A stretch of 64,000 nt of DNA from Coptis chinensis (GCA_015680905.1 CM027379.1:92465501-92529500); one strand, 5' to 3'. Counted from the stretch's first letter, positions 33,873 to 46,111 are shown. Numbers and translations are program-made. The notes: a model not told the origin generated them from the sequence alone.

Positions 33873-36617
33873 AAGATGGGATGATGTTATTCTATATACA
33901 GCAATAGAACTCATCTCTTTTTCTTGACTTTGCGATTACTCTGCAAGCATTTTTCCGAAACATCTTCAAAATTACTCTTTGGTAAGTGATCACTGTTATA
34001 AATTATTTTTTACTCGACAATAAGCGATTTTCTTTGCTTTGAATGTTGCCCGATATCGATCGTGGTTGCGGACAAAAGAAAGTCTTTCCATCGAGGGTTT
34101 TATCTTTGTAATAAGGTGCGCCTATATTCTTTTGTAATGTTTTTGTTCACCAAAATTGCTCGAAGTTAAAACATCTGCTCATATATATGAACTCACTTTC
34201 CAATGAATGGCGTCTTTGCAATATTATGTTTCCCACCACCAAAAAGTTGAAGGCGGCTAATCTGTCCTCATAAGTCAACATTCAAGTTTATGTTGTACTT
34301 TGGAAGAAGGAAAAAGACAAAAGAAAAAAGGAAAACGAGAGTTGGAACAACCGGGGTTACTTCCTTTTCGTTCTATACGACTAGTCATGTGAAGAGTTTG
34401 TGTCGGTATTTATACAGTGAGTTCGTTCTTTTTAAGTTTTCTCACGGCGAAAAATGAAGTTTTGTCATCATATACGCGAGAATAAATATTTGCAATAGAT
34501 TCTAAAAATACCGCTTGTTGTATGTTGGTTATTGTGAATCGATGGCCCACATTTAATCGAGCATTATATGCATCTCGTTCATTGAGCAATTATCAAGTTT
34601 CACTTTTACGATACAATTATTGTGTTCTTGGCACTTTGAGCTATCAGATTTAACACCGTTATTTATCTGCGTCCACTCTATAGTTGTTGATCTCATTGTT
34701 GTCAGGAAAATTGGATGTTTCATTTGGATTGCATGTGGTGTCATGGTTTGGAGTGACAGACACCAGTCTTTATTGGTCTGTTGACGTAGTGCTTATTTTG
34801 GATTTCGATCATGATTGTTTGTGAGGGCGATCTTGAGTTTTAAACATAATGGAAATCATCATACAAAAGATTACTTCTATTCAGAATTGTTATTTGTTAA
34901 CCTTACCAGAAAAACCTGTTCATTTCTAAAGTTTTCAGTTTCTATTGGTATGTTAGTTTTTATGGTCTCAAGATCAACCTCGCCAAACGTTACTTCCATG
35001 TTGTTTAGAAGACCCTCTAACTAGATATCTTTTAAGTGTTTTAAGCCGTGGCCAATCGCTATACTGAACATATCAGCTACATACCATTTTTTTTATGTTA
35101 CGTACCAATTTGTACCAAACTTATTGAATGTGAAGAAATACATAAAAAATGAAGCTCGGACTCTGTAAAAGAGAGGAGAGAAGAATTCACGTAGAAAACA
35201 GGTGGGAGGTTTCGATATTAAAGTTTGTAAGGACAGAGATCTAACTGACTAATGGACCGATATAACCAACAACGGGATCAGAACTTCAAAAGTATTGATA
35301 GTCTAAAACAAAGGGAAAGCCTGTCGATGACATTAGCATTATGCTCCAGACAAGATAGCACCAACTGGAATACTAATCAATTAGAAATGCAAAATTTCAC
35401 GGCATAGTGGTGACAGGCACACATTTTAAATATTTCTTTTTGCCTACACAAGTTTTCCCACACGAACCACGAAATACGCCAATCAATATTGCTGAGGAAA
35501 TAAGCACCGTAAGTGTATAAATTATCAACACAAAAACAATTTGCGATTATTATGCATGCAGTGACAAGCAAATGTTTATGCATGTTGTGATGTGTGGCTT
35601 GTGCAGGTCAGAGAGAGATAGAGAGAAGCATCAAATGTGAATAAAAAAATAAAAATAAAAAGTAAATCATGAAACTACAATTGGTTGCACATACACAATA
35701 TTCATCAAGTATGTCCAACCCTCAAAGAGTTTTCTAAATAGATCCGACCATGTAAATTTTACACGGACTTTAGTACACAAACTTTGATGTTGATTCCTAC
35801 CTGACACTAATAGATCAAACTAAGGAAGAAGTTCACTTGTGGTCTTGTGGATGTATCCTTCATTTGAAGGAGAAGTCTCATCTTTCCTTGGAATCTCCGA
35901 GTCTGACCGGACATGATTTTCTTCCCACATCTTGCTAAGTTCAGCAATCAGTTGAGTGGTCACGTGTTGGGATCCAGTGGCAACAGAGCTCTGCTTATCT
36001 TCAACACCTTTGTCCTTAATTTCAGCTGCCACAAAATGTATTCAGCATCTACATGGCTGCCGTTGAGGTCAACAGGTTGGCCATTCAATGTCCCATCTGT
36101 TCTCTGTTCTATCCCCGCAAGAACTGGGGTGGAGCCTCGAGATCAGTAGCAATGGTCCCATTGTCCGGAAAAATCTCAATGGATGTCAAAGTGAGTTCTA
36201 GCTTCAAATCTTTAGTTTCATCTCCATTGGCTGCTCCTTTTAAACATGATATTCCGCTACCCCGCAACAATTGACTTGGTTGAGGTTATCATGTCCTCCT
36301 TTGAGGGGTGTATGCGAGTCTTTTGACAATGCATCTAATGACTGAGAAAGAAGTTGAATCACCGACTGACCTCATTTTTGCCTGTTCTCCAGGGTGTATG
36401 TGAGGAGAGCGTACAATTCTACTCACCGCTTGCCGCAAAGCCTGATGTGAAGGCTGAGGAATTTGGTTCATGTCAAATGGAGCCCCCTTTGACGACATAG
36501 TGGGACTAGACTGAACTGGAGAGGAAGATAATTCGCAACTTTAGATACTGGTCTACAGATGCCATCGCCTTCAATGGAAGAGACTTCGGGAACCTTCACT
36601 ACTTGTTCGGTCTTTTG
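33873..36617. other. Spacer between the WAV3-derived arms
   Basis: Mostly AT-rich and non-coding. Two short minus-strand frames have coding-like composition: 35820-36032 (KDKGVEDKQSSVATGSQ...) and 36289-36498 (APFDMNQIPQPSHQALRQ...). They may be pieces of one further captured gene broken by stops around 36033-36288. I do not recognise the family. Confidence 0.4.
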
Positions 36618-36716
36618 ATCATTTTGTCTTGTTTAGCTAGCTAGGAATACATCAAATAACAAACTCCCTTTTCTTTCGTTTTAATTCTTGTGTCTATCAT
36701 CTTCTATCAGAGTGAT

Positions 36717-37101
36717 ATGGGTGGAACTGGGTGGAGAAGAGCTTTTACGACATCTATTCCAAGAGATTCATATTCGGATCATCAAACTTCATTTTCGGAT
36801 AAACAAAGCCCAAATCCAAGTACACCTAGTACTCCTAGAAGTAGTAGTAGACTCAAGTTTAGTTTTTCTTTCGGTGGTAGCAATCCATCAACCCCAAGAT
36901 TTCAATCTTCTCAAGATATTTCCAGCCCAAATTTACAATGTCAAAAACAACAGCCCCACAAGTACCAACTCCAAAGACAAGTTCAAAACAGTCCCAAACT
37001 TCAATGCTACACCAAAACCTCCAGATTGTTTCAAAACTTAAATCCTTCTTCCCCAAATCCCCCTTCAAGATTTCTCTGTCTCCGTTTATCCGAGTAAAAC
37101 A
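36717..37101 (+). pseudogene. WAV3-family E3 ligase fragment, right arm
   Basis: The plus-strand ATG at 36717 opens MGGTGWRRAF, SIPRDS, SDKQSPNPSTPSTPRSSSRL and a GGSNPSTPRFQSSQ block; after about 36945 a small indel shifts the frame. The similarity covers only the disordered N-terminus of WAV3-type E3 ligases, before the RING domain. In this arm the STPSTPRSSSRL stretch is intact, unlike the left arm, so the two arms have diverged independently. Confidence 0.82.
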
Positions 37102-37516
37102 GATTTTTGTGGCATACACTAAATCTAGCTCAACCACTAAATGGAAATAAATAGCAGCTAAAAAAAAACAAACAAAAAGCTTACCTTCTCAGATCGGAAA
37201 GCCGGTGACAGTGAGCTTCAAATATTTGGTAACACCCATTTGTGGAAGCATGTGCTTTCGATGAGGTTTAATTTTGGAGATTGATCTAATTTTGAAGAAG
37301 AAGGTTTAAGAGAGAAAAGAGAAATAGATCGATCTTTTGTTTTTTTTGTTTTGGAGATTTTCTGTGTTTTTTGTTTCGAAAACTTTGTTTTCTCGAAATA
37401 ATTTCGCATTTCGTATTTGGCTGATTGAACTACCCATATCCGTAGGATTGAAACAAATCGGTGGATGGGAGTCACTGTGCCTAGAATGTGGTTCAAAGTT
37501 GGATCGTGCTTCTATC

Positions 37517-37570
<54 letters not shown>

Positions 37571-37639
37571 GTATTAGAAAAAAAATTAAATCTAAACAAG
37601 TACTTGTTCATAGTTGTCCTAGGGAGCCCTCTTTTTCGT

Positions 37640-40065
37640 CATCTTTCTTCATCTTCTGGAAGCGTTGTAAGATCAACTCGGTATCAATGCTATCAAAAAC
37701 TTATTTTTCAATGTATGTTATTAAATAATTATTCAACCATTCATCTGTCATCCGATTGCACAGACAATTCTTTATGATATTCAATTCATAGCAGAAAATG
37801 CCCTCTCCACAGTGGCAGTAGCAACAGGTAAAATCAGCACCAACTCAATCAACAAATAAACAAGTGGGTACACAATGTCTTTCTTCGTCTCAACCATTTT
37901 TTTGGTTAGGCCGCTAATTCCATTTACTGCACCAAACTTAGTATCGAAACGCACATCAATGGTATAATTCTCAAGTTGATCCGCTAATTCCATCTGATCT
38001 ATCTCTGAAAAATCATCGGAATAAAGTCGAGCAAAATGGATCAACTATTGCTTATCGAAAGAAACAAACGATTCACTAGGATCAAGACATGCCATACAAA
38101 GAAGTAATTCTGTATTTGCTTCATTAAACCGGTCGTTTAACTCTTGAAGTTGCAAATCAATACAGTGATAGAATAATCCAACACGATAGTAATGTAAATT
38201 GGTGTTTCCTTCTGCTTTTCGTCAAGACCTCCCTCGAGCCATATACCTCTTTTCCATATTTGGAACAACCGCATCATGTTTGGCACATAGTGAAGAAACT
38301 TCAGTCAGGAGACTATCCCATCCATTATCTCTCATCGCCTGTAAGCATACCTTTGTTATTTTAACAAGAGCCATGACATTGATAATGTCTTGGTCTTCAC
38401 GTTGCAAAGCCTTTGACAAATCATTGCTAATTCCTAGTATCGCTTTCATCAAATGCAAATTGAAGATAAATTCAAAAGACTGTACTAAATCTAATAATCT
38501 GTAAGCCTCACCTCTTTGTTCCGAGCTTAAACCATTTTCCGCTACATTATCAAGTACATCAACTACTGAACCATAAGTGGTTATCATGCCAAGAAGTGTA
38601 TAATAGTGTGAGCCCCATCGAGTGTCACCATATCGTTTAAGACTAGTCTCTTGATTCAACCCTTTGCCACTTGAAATTTCTCCGCTTTGTAACGCTGCAA
38701 GAACTCTAGCCTTCATTGCATCGCGCAACATATCTCGTCGCTCACATGATGCTCCAACAGTATTTACCACATTAGAGAGAATACTAAAAAGGTTAGCAAT
38801 TGACTCATGGTTCTTTGAATTGCAACTGATACAAGGGCTAACTGAAGCTGATGAGAAAAATAATGAACATAAAATGCAGACTCATTCTCCTTCATTACAA
38901 GTGTTTTTAGGTCATTCAAATCACCTTGCATATTGCTGGCCCCATCATACCCTTGTCCACGCAGTCTAGATATGCTCAACCTATACTTGGAGAACAACTC
39001 ATCGATTGCCTTTTTAAGTGTTACTGCACTAGTTTCCTTAACATGCACAACTCCAAAAAATCTCTCAATCACGCAACCTTTCTTGTCGACATAACGCAAA
39101 ACAACTGTCATTTGCCCCTTAATTGATATATCACGTGCTTCATCAACTAAAATAGCAAACAATGAATTTCCATAATATTTTAGAATAGCATTTGTAGTTT
39201 CCACAGTAGCCGAATTCACAATATCTTTTTAGATATCAAGTGAGGTCAATTTCCGATTTTTAGAAGCATTATTAAGAACTTTCTTAATGACTTTGTTATG
39301 ATCTTTCAGAAACCGTATAAGTTCAAGAAAATTACCTTTATTGATCGACTCATCTGATTCATCATGGCCATGGAAAGCTAAACCTTGTCTCAAAAGAAAC
39401 CTAATGCAATCAGTTATTGCAGTTAGGTGTATTTGATAATCCCTTCGAACTTGGTCAGATTGTCTGTGAAGAAATGTCTCGATATGTTGCTCTTGATTTA
39501 ACAAAGCCTGTGCTGCCCTATAAGCAATATTATGAGCACTATTTGGTCCTCCAATGTGTTCTTTTAATTTGGTTTTCCTTTCCCAATTAGTAAACCCCCT
39601 GTGAGAAAAAACATCCCCACCTCCTTGTGCCCCCTTATTAGGTTTAAAGAGATAACAATATAGACAAAACGCGGCATCCTCGTGAATACTATATTCCAAC
39701 CAACTAAACTCCTCATACCACTCTTTCTGAAAGTGTCGGATTCTCTTGCCTCTTGTTCTTGGAGGAAAAGTATGATTAGGCTGGCAAGGACCCCTAAGCA
39801 AATATGCTCTTCTCACCGAGTCTTGATTATTAGGATGATAATCGGAAATATTTTTCCTCGGTGCAGGGTCTCCCTGAAGACTAGACAAGTCAAGTTCTTC
39901 ACGTTGAACCCTCTTTGACGTGGGTTGTTCAACACCACCATCCTCAGTTTCTTGGTGACTTCGCTTTTAGGAGGATCCTACTTCAACACTAGCAACATTA
40001 TTTGTGTTATTAGGTGGCTGAGTAGGTTAAGCGGGCAACGACTTTCCTTTGATCAAATTCTTTAA
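37640..40065 (-). pseudogene. hAT transposase, TTF-type zinc finger with dimerisation domain
   Basis: Right to left on the minus strand: a start near 40065, a TTF-type finger region (FPPRTRGKRIRHFQKEWYEEFSWLEYS...AAFCLYCYLF), a DUF4371 region (KNRKLTSLDI, VETTNAILKYYGNSLFAILVDEARDIS), a catalytic-core block with GYDGASNMQG, and a C-terminal hAT dimerisation block (PVATATVERAFSAMN, then CNRMTDEWLNNYL in another frame). Lesions: two early stops (about 39970 and 40030), a stop at 39226-39228, a frameshift near 38765, stops near 38221 and 38045, a frameshift at about 37780, and a late TAA. Family proteins are about 700-800 residues, consistent with this span. Confidence 0.9.
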
Positions 40066-40688
40066 CATATCTGTTTAAATAATTAAAATAAGCCATTAAT
40101 CAACTGAATTGAAATTGCACTAATTAAAATAAACCACCAATGTTATTATGATATTTACAAAATTAAATTAAATAAAAATATGTGGTTTAATGAATTCACA
40201 AAAAGAATACAAAAAAATTAAAAAATATGGTTTAGGAATCAACATGAAAAGATAAAAAATAAGACAAGAAATTTAATAATATTAGGCTTACCTAGAAAAC
40301 TTTAGAATAAAGAGGCAAAGAGTCAAAGTCGAGTACGGTCCCAGGGTTTTTGTTTCGTTGTTTGTCTTGGGGTATTGGGGTTTTTTGTTTCGGTGTGTGT
40401 GGGCTTTGCTTGTTTTTTTGTCTTTTGTGGGTTATGGGTTTGGGTTTTTAGTTGAGGCAAATAATGTTGAGGGTGGTATTCTTAAATTTGTCCTGACTCA
40501 TGAGAAAGTGAGAAGTATGATAGACTTTACTCTTTAGTCTTTTATACTGTTGAGTCCCTTTTTGGTTACTGCTTTTTAGTTTCTGCCAAACACTCAAACA
40601 GTAAAAAAAAAAAAAAATTTTGTTTGCCGAAAGTTGCGGGTGAGCCAGGGCGTACCCTGGCCCTTCTGGCTCCGCCACCGCCAGGAAG

Positions 40689-42096
40689 GCACACTAAAAC
40701 AATACAATATTTTAGTAATTTTCATATATAAATGTGAGATATAAATTTATTTGTGGAGTTCAAAATATGAATATTGTTAAATAAATGCTACAATTAGATT
40801 AATTAGATTATAAAAGTTAAAACCAACGTCTATATAAAAGTTACTTTTAAGTAAACAATGAAAATTATTAGTAAAACATAACCAGGTCGGATTCTAGTCA
40901 CAGACATAAAAACCATATTCAACCCAATTTGTAAATTGGATCTATTTTTTATATCCAAATTCGGTAAAATAGATTTGGATTTAGTCGGATTCGGATTGAA
41001 ACATGTACCATTCCCAGCCCTATTTTCACCTCACAAGTCACAACCCAATACTCTAGCAATGTCACCCAATTAACCTTTCCACTATTCCCACTTTCTTGAT
41101 CTTTGATTTAACAAGTTAATTCTAAGGCCAGATGCCAATCCAAACAAACCAAAAATTTTGAGTGCATTAGCATTTCCCATAGTGACACTTGTGAAAAAAT
41201 TTGTATCATCCGCGAATTGACATGTGTAGTGGATGTAGATCCCACATACATGATGATCTAAAGTCTAACCTGGACGGCTGGACTCTTCAATTCATCCGCC
41301 TTTTGTCCTTCTAGAAAATTCACTTGAATGAGTTGAATCAAAGTTTAAATCAGACTACCTTATTACTCGTTTGAAATGGAAAACGACCCTAACTTAGTTA
41401 TTTCATCTCTAATAAGTTTTTGCTTCCGATAATACCCTTGAATTAAAATACTACTTGCAAGGACTATTTTGAAATTTTAAGCTTCTAAAAATTACCAAAC
41501 CAAATGCACACAACAATATGAATTGTACTCTACCAGTTGGAAACCCAGACCATCGCGGGTTTCCTCTAGAGAATGAACCAGGTTTCTGGCTATTAAACCA
41601 AAATCTCTAAAACCTTAAAGAACAGCTCCTCTTCAGTCTGTTGCTTTCAACTCTCCTATGGAGGTTGCTCGACGACTCTCCAAAAAGATTCCATTTAAAA
41701 TGGCTTCTTAAAGTTTTTCTTTCAGAAATTTCTCCATAGTGTTGTTTTCTACGGAATGGCCGTATGTGAAGTGCAGAAAATTGAGGCTTGAGCAATTGGG
41801 ATTTGAAGCATATCAAAACTTTTTGGCACATACGGAACAGTAGACTTCAATTTTGAGTTTGCATTTTTCAAATAATGATTGGTTGTTCAAATTTTAATTT
41901 TCCTAATTTTCATGTCATGTTAGTAGAACCTTAAAAACTTTGTAACAAAAAAAAATACGAAATATACTAACTCGCATAAGGTTGAGAATGCTTTGAGGTG
42001 ACTATATGACTATATCTACTAGCTAGTACTTGGAGACTTGGAGTTTACGTAGGTTTCGTGCATTTGAGAATTGTGTTTATGTGCTAATGGAAATTT
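40689..42096. other. No gene recognised
   Basis: AT-rich host or old repeat sequence right of the hAT. Only weak features, for example TCGGATT words at 40885-41010. No open frame of interest on either strand. Confidence 0.5.
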
Positions 42097-42654
42097 GGCT
42101 ATGTTTGATTGGAGGTGTGGCAAAGGCAAATTTTGTCACCATTTGCCACTGGCAAATTTGTAATGTGACAATTGCAAATAATTTATGGCAAATTTAAATT
42201 ACCACTGTTTGATGATACTGTGGTAAATATCATTTGCCCTGATTTGTAACCATTTGCTGCTGTTTGATTGTCCAAATTTGCTACGGCAAATATTTCATTT
42301 TTTTTTCGTGTTTTTAAAATATTTAAGATTTAAAAATGATAGCTACTCTTATTTGTAAATTTATTTTATTTGTATATGGTTTTATTTGTGTAGTTTTTTC
42401 CCACGGCAAGTAGTATTTCAACTTTTAGTTTTTTTTTTTTTTGTTTTCAAACTCAATGAAATATAAGAAAAAGCAAAAAAAAAATTATAAACAAGATCAG
42501 TCTCGGCGAACTTCTCAACAATCTACCAACGATAACATACACAATACTAAATAATTTTTATGTACTATTGTGCAGAATAGTACTAAAAACATATTCAACC
42601 ATATAGTTTTATCCATTAACACCAATGTTACATAATAAAAGACCAATGAATGAA

Positions 42655-42740
42655 GGATCTTGGTGGATTTGAACCACCACCACCTTGGGATACATGAAGA
42701 TGCAATCTCCCAAGTGCTCTACCATTTGAGCTAAAGATCC
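42655..42740 (-). tRNA. tRNA-like sequence (86 nt), anticodon uncertain
   Basis: The minus strand can form a full cloverleaf: acceptor stem GGATCTT/AAGATCC (7 bp), D arm GCTC/GAGC with AAATGGTA loop, T arm GGTGG/CCACC with loop TTCAAAT. The anticodon arm CTTGG/CCAAG encloses 21 nt, so it would need a 14-nt intron or be non-canonical. A box (TAGCTCAAATGG) and B box (GGTTCAAATCC) are near consensus. TTGCATC inside the large loop could place GCA as anticodon, but the position-32/33 rule is not met with the outer stem. It may be a tRNA-derived relic carried by the element. Confidence 0.55.
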
Positions 42741-43562
42741 GTTATGTGGTAATCTACTAGTTTGCTTATCTACTAGTTGCAACTGCTGCAACACCCAGCA
42801 CACACTCCACCAAAGAAATAAGACAACACTCTCGACAAAGAATAAAGAAGCAAAGACTCCAAAGACACACTCCACCTAAACAAAGAATAAAGAAGGCAAT
42901 AACAACAAACAAGCAGCGAGCCCTTGAGAGCACCCAAAGACACTCCACCCAAAGAAACAATAGCACCACAAATGATCCAAGAAGGTCTGGAGCAGCAATA
43001 TGCTTCATTTTCTTCCATAATCGGCAATCTGAGAATAAGGAAATAGCTAAATCAGAGCTTGGAATTTAAAAGAATGTGTATACAGTTACCATAATATAAA
43101 CTCTTGATATCTCATTTGTCTAAACAACAATTCGTGCAATTAAAGTTCCAAAATATCAAGACCATACCAATGCCCTCCTCCTTTTTTCCTAATGACACAT
43201 GTAGTTATCTATAGCCATAATCCACGATTGAAACCAAGTTACACCAAACCTAACAGATCAGTTTACCTATAAACTGTGATTTCTTTTATTTTGTAACCTA
43301 CATTAAATGAAAAAATAAAGTACAGCGTAAAGCAATAATCTAAAACATTTCCCTCAACTACTTATAAGTGGTAGCCCGTTATCTCAAAAACAGCAACATT
43401 CACTTGTAAAGATGACATCAATCACATCAACTAACTAGCTAATAAAAAAATGTAATCTTTCTACAAACAATAACGTAAACTTAAATACAGTTTAGATTTC
43501 TAAAACTAAACTACTTAGTAAGAAAAAAGATAAAAAAAAATAGTAGGGCTTTTACTAGAAAT

Positions 43563-45138
43563 ACATAAAATTGCCGTTTTATACCATGAACTTTGCTGGT
43601 TTTATCAATTTGGGCCATGAACTTTTTTTTTTAGCAAATTGGGCCATGACCTTTCTTTTTTGTATCAGTTTGGGCCACCGGTGTATTTCCGTTAGAAAAT
43701 TTGCTTATGTGTACAAACGGCTGCCTATGTGTACAAACGTCTGTTATGTGTGCTGGACTTACCCATGGACCCAATGAGCCCAAATCCGCTACATAAAAAT
43801 CATGCATCATGCCCAAACTAAATAGTGATGATGTCACCATGCATCATCTCATCTTCTTCATATGAGCACGCACAGATCAAACATAACTCTAATTTCTACA
43901 TTCTTAGTTAATAAGTAGCGATACTAGGACGAAACAGCTCCTTGAAAGAAATCAGGTGGCCATGTTATACTCTTACAATGCTAAAATGGCATTACCGATG
44001 GACGGTGGCATATCGTTATCTACCACTACTGGGTTGGCTGGAAGAAATGGAAGGCTTGGGAAGTTTTCTAATGGAGAACTTATGGGGAAGAAGTTGCTGA
44101 ACTTGAGTCAACTTCACCATAGTAAGGCTAGTGGAAATAGTAATGGTTGTTTTGTGTGCATGTCCGTTCTCACTAATAATGTTGCTGCTGAGACCAAGGT
44201 ACGTAGCAAGACTAGCTCTACTATATTCCAATAGTATAAGTGCAACATGCCGTGTGCACGTCCTCTTTAATGGACAACACCATAAACGGGTTGTTTTGGT
44301 AGTGCCAGGGGTCCAAATCACTCTCCATTTTGAACGTTTATACGACAAACTCTAGATATGGAATTTTGATCATTTATATTGCTAGACTAATCAGATTATT
44401 TCGGCATTAAGATAACACCAGTGAGCTTAAATTGAAAAAGAAAAAACTAGACGTATAAATGTTTGTGTGTATCAGTTACTAACCCATGCATGATCCATCC
44501 CAACAAATGGGTGATATTTTAACCATGATAAACCTGAGCAAACAAACATTATAACATAAATGCCTCATTATGTTTCTACAATCAACACTTCCATTAATCT
44601 TTTGTAATGTTCATTATAACAGGTAATAAAGGTTGATCCAATTGAAAATGGAGATATAATAGTTGTTGGTTCAGACGGCCTATTTGACAATATGTTTGAT
44701 TACGAGATTCAAAATGAGGTGAACAAAAGAAACAAAGATAGACGTGATGAGAAAGGGAGAAGTGGTGGCCGGACGAGAGCTGATCTGGTGGTGGTTGTGG
44801 AAGCGTTGGTGAGGAAGATGAACAATGAAGTTTTTTTGGTTTTGTTGGGCTTGGGCCAAAATCAATATGTGGGCTTTGAAATTTCGGATTCGAAACACTT
44901 TGAAATTTCGATGCCACGTCACCGGTGATTAGGTGTGCACTTCCACGGTGACACATAAGCATTTGGTCGGACACATATACATCCGGCACGCCACATAAGC
45001 ATGTGAAGTAACGGAATGGTAACGATGGCCCAAACTGATACAAAAAATAAAGGTCATGGCCCAATTTGCTCAAAAAAAAAGTTCATGGCCCAAATTGATA
45101 AAACTAGCAAAATTCATGGTACAAAACGGCCATTTTTT
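43563..45138 (+). mobile_element. Pack-MULE (1576 bp) with two captured exons
   Basis: TIRs of about 125 bp share GCCGTTTT(A/G)TACCATGAA and AATTTGGGCCATGAAC words, at 43563-43690 and 45012-45138 inverted. Flanks ACTAGAAAT (43554-43562) and CCTAGAAAT (45139-45147) match at 8 of 9 positions, a Mutator-type 9-bp duplication. No transposase. Inside are the 5' exon of an AGPase large-subunit gene and an exon of a PP2C phosphatase gene, both on the plus strand. Confidence 0.85.
43986..44928 (+). CDS. Chimeric AGPase transit peptide - PP2C fragment gene (2 exons)
   Basis: Exon A, 43986-44198 (71 codons), matches the N-terminal transit and linker region of the ADP-glucose pyrophosphorylase large subunit (MALPMDGGISLS, TGLAGR, CMSVLTNNVAAETK) and ends at an intact GT donor. 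Exon B begins after an AG at 44622 and encodes KVDPIENGDIIVVGSDGLFDN, a PP2C-type phosphatase block with the DG motif, then a basic tail, ending with TGA at 44928. Splicing donor to acceptor keeps phase 0 and gives an open frame of about 172 residues. Neither parent's catalytic domain is complete. Predicted location is plastid, from exon A. Transcription is not shown by the sequence; the exon pairing is my inference from splice sites and phase. Confidence 0.65.
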
Positions 45139-45578
45139 CCTAGAAATAATGAAAGTTATACCTGAAAAAAGTTGTGAATGAGTGAATCGTAATTAGAAAT
45201 CATTCAAATCATGAATCAAATAACGAATATGTTTCCCAACACTATTCTTGTTGGGGGAGGATGAGAGATTATCGATTAAAGGGAGAGGAAGGAGAGAGAG
45301 AGACTGCGAACAGAAAGGGGGGGAGAGAGAAATGTTATCGAGCTTCTTTTTTTTTTTTTGATTGGTGGCAAATCACGGCAAATTTGGGTACAAAATTGTC
45401 ATGGAAAAATTTACTCACCTAAATTTTGGCACCAAAATCATGGCAAATAACAACTTGTGGCAAATCCAAAAAAAATTTGGTATGACTCAAAAAAAACACA
45501 TCAAACAGTAGCAAACAAGTAAATAATTCCATTTATTTGCAGTTGCCATGGCAAATGGGGCTATCAAACACAGCCTTA

Positions 45579-45912
45579 TTTTCGGTGAACTTCATCGAAG
45601 ACTATGATTTGATAAATTTGAATTTCCCAAAATAATAGGCTCAGGCTTCAGGATCAAAGAGATGTGATATACGCAAGTCTTTTTCATGGATTTTGTTTTT
45701 ATTTTCTAATAATCTCATGTGGAATTTTGTGGAGAGTGAAAGATTGTCCACGAATGAGAGATAATTTTGAGCGTTGGACTAGAATCTGCGTTTGTATTAG
45801 AATAGAAGAGAAGAGACCAAGTCCACATTTCATCTGTGGCACGTGGCCCAGGTCAGTCCAATGTGGCTGCGCTACTTAGAAGGAAACTTAACACTTTCAA
45901 CCAAATATTAGG
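45579..45912. other. Host interval between two elements
   Basis: About 330 bases with no recognised gene; its right end is the first AATATTAGG copy (45904-45912) of the next MULE's target duplication. Confidence 0.5.
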
Positions 45913-46034
45913 AGGCGCGGTATTGGCACCCTACTTGATACGATTGGCATCCTTTTGACAAAAAGTAAAACAATAATGGTTATTCTTTATATGTTCTTTT
46001 ACATTCCACATGCTTGATAGTTCTTCGACATGGA

Positions 46035-46111
46035 GTTGCCGCGAGATCCCATATCCCACGGCAGGCAGTTGTCGCGAGATCCCATATCCCACGGCAAGCA
46101 ATTGCCGCGGA
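46035..46111 (+). repeat. 33-bp tandem repeat (2.3 units)
   Basis: The 33-bp unit (GTTG(C/T)CGCGAGATCCCATATCC then CACGGCA(G/A)GCA) occurs at 46035-46067 and 46068-46100, with a partial third unit. It is a subterminal repeat of the MULE at 45913. Confidence 0.9.

Larger units (their letters stand above)
32977..37519. mobile_element. Inverted-repeat element built from a WAV3-family E3 ligase fragment
   Basis: Two arms, 32977-33872 and 36618-37519 (about 0.9 kb each), are inverted copies with visible but limited divergence; a 2.7 kb spacer separates them. The outer ends read GGGATAGA(A/G)GCAC inward and abut (TA)n runs (about 32910-32976 and 37519-37566), as in (TA)n-associated MITE-like elements. 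No clear target duplication can be called inside TA repeats. Each arm contains the 5' part of a WAVH-type gene, so a read-through transcript could fold into a long hairpin. Confidence 0.82.
32829..40680 (-). mobile_element. hAT element (7852 bp including a nested element)
   Basis: The ends are CAGTGGCAGAGCC and GGCTCCGCCACCG, imperfect inverted repeats typical of hAT elements encoding TTF-type zinc-finger/hAT-dimerisation proteins. A perfect 8-bp duplication CCAGGAAG flanks it (32821-32828 and 40681-40688). The transposase (37640-40065) is on the minus strand and decayed. A 4.5 kb inverted-repeat element sits near its left end between (TA)n tracts; without it the hAT is about 3.3 kb. Confidence 0.93.
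42097..45575. mobile_element. PIF/Harbinger-like non-autonomous element with nested Pack-MULE
   Basis: The ends are inverted: GGCTATGTTTGATTGG at 42097 against the complement GGCTGTGTTTGATAG at 45575. Subterminal regions are rich in GGCAAAT/ATTTGCC words on both sides (42120-42300 and 45345-45560). A 3-bp flank is TTT left and TTA right, so a TTA duplication is only possible if one base mutated. No transposase is present. Removing the nested MULE leaves about 1.9 kb. Confidence 0.6.

Noticed and set aside
41530-41600. GGGTTTCC / GGAAACCC words suggesting a tRNA or hairpin
   Set aside because: No cloverleaf can be formed; only a short inverted word.
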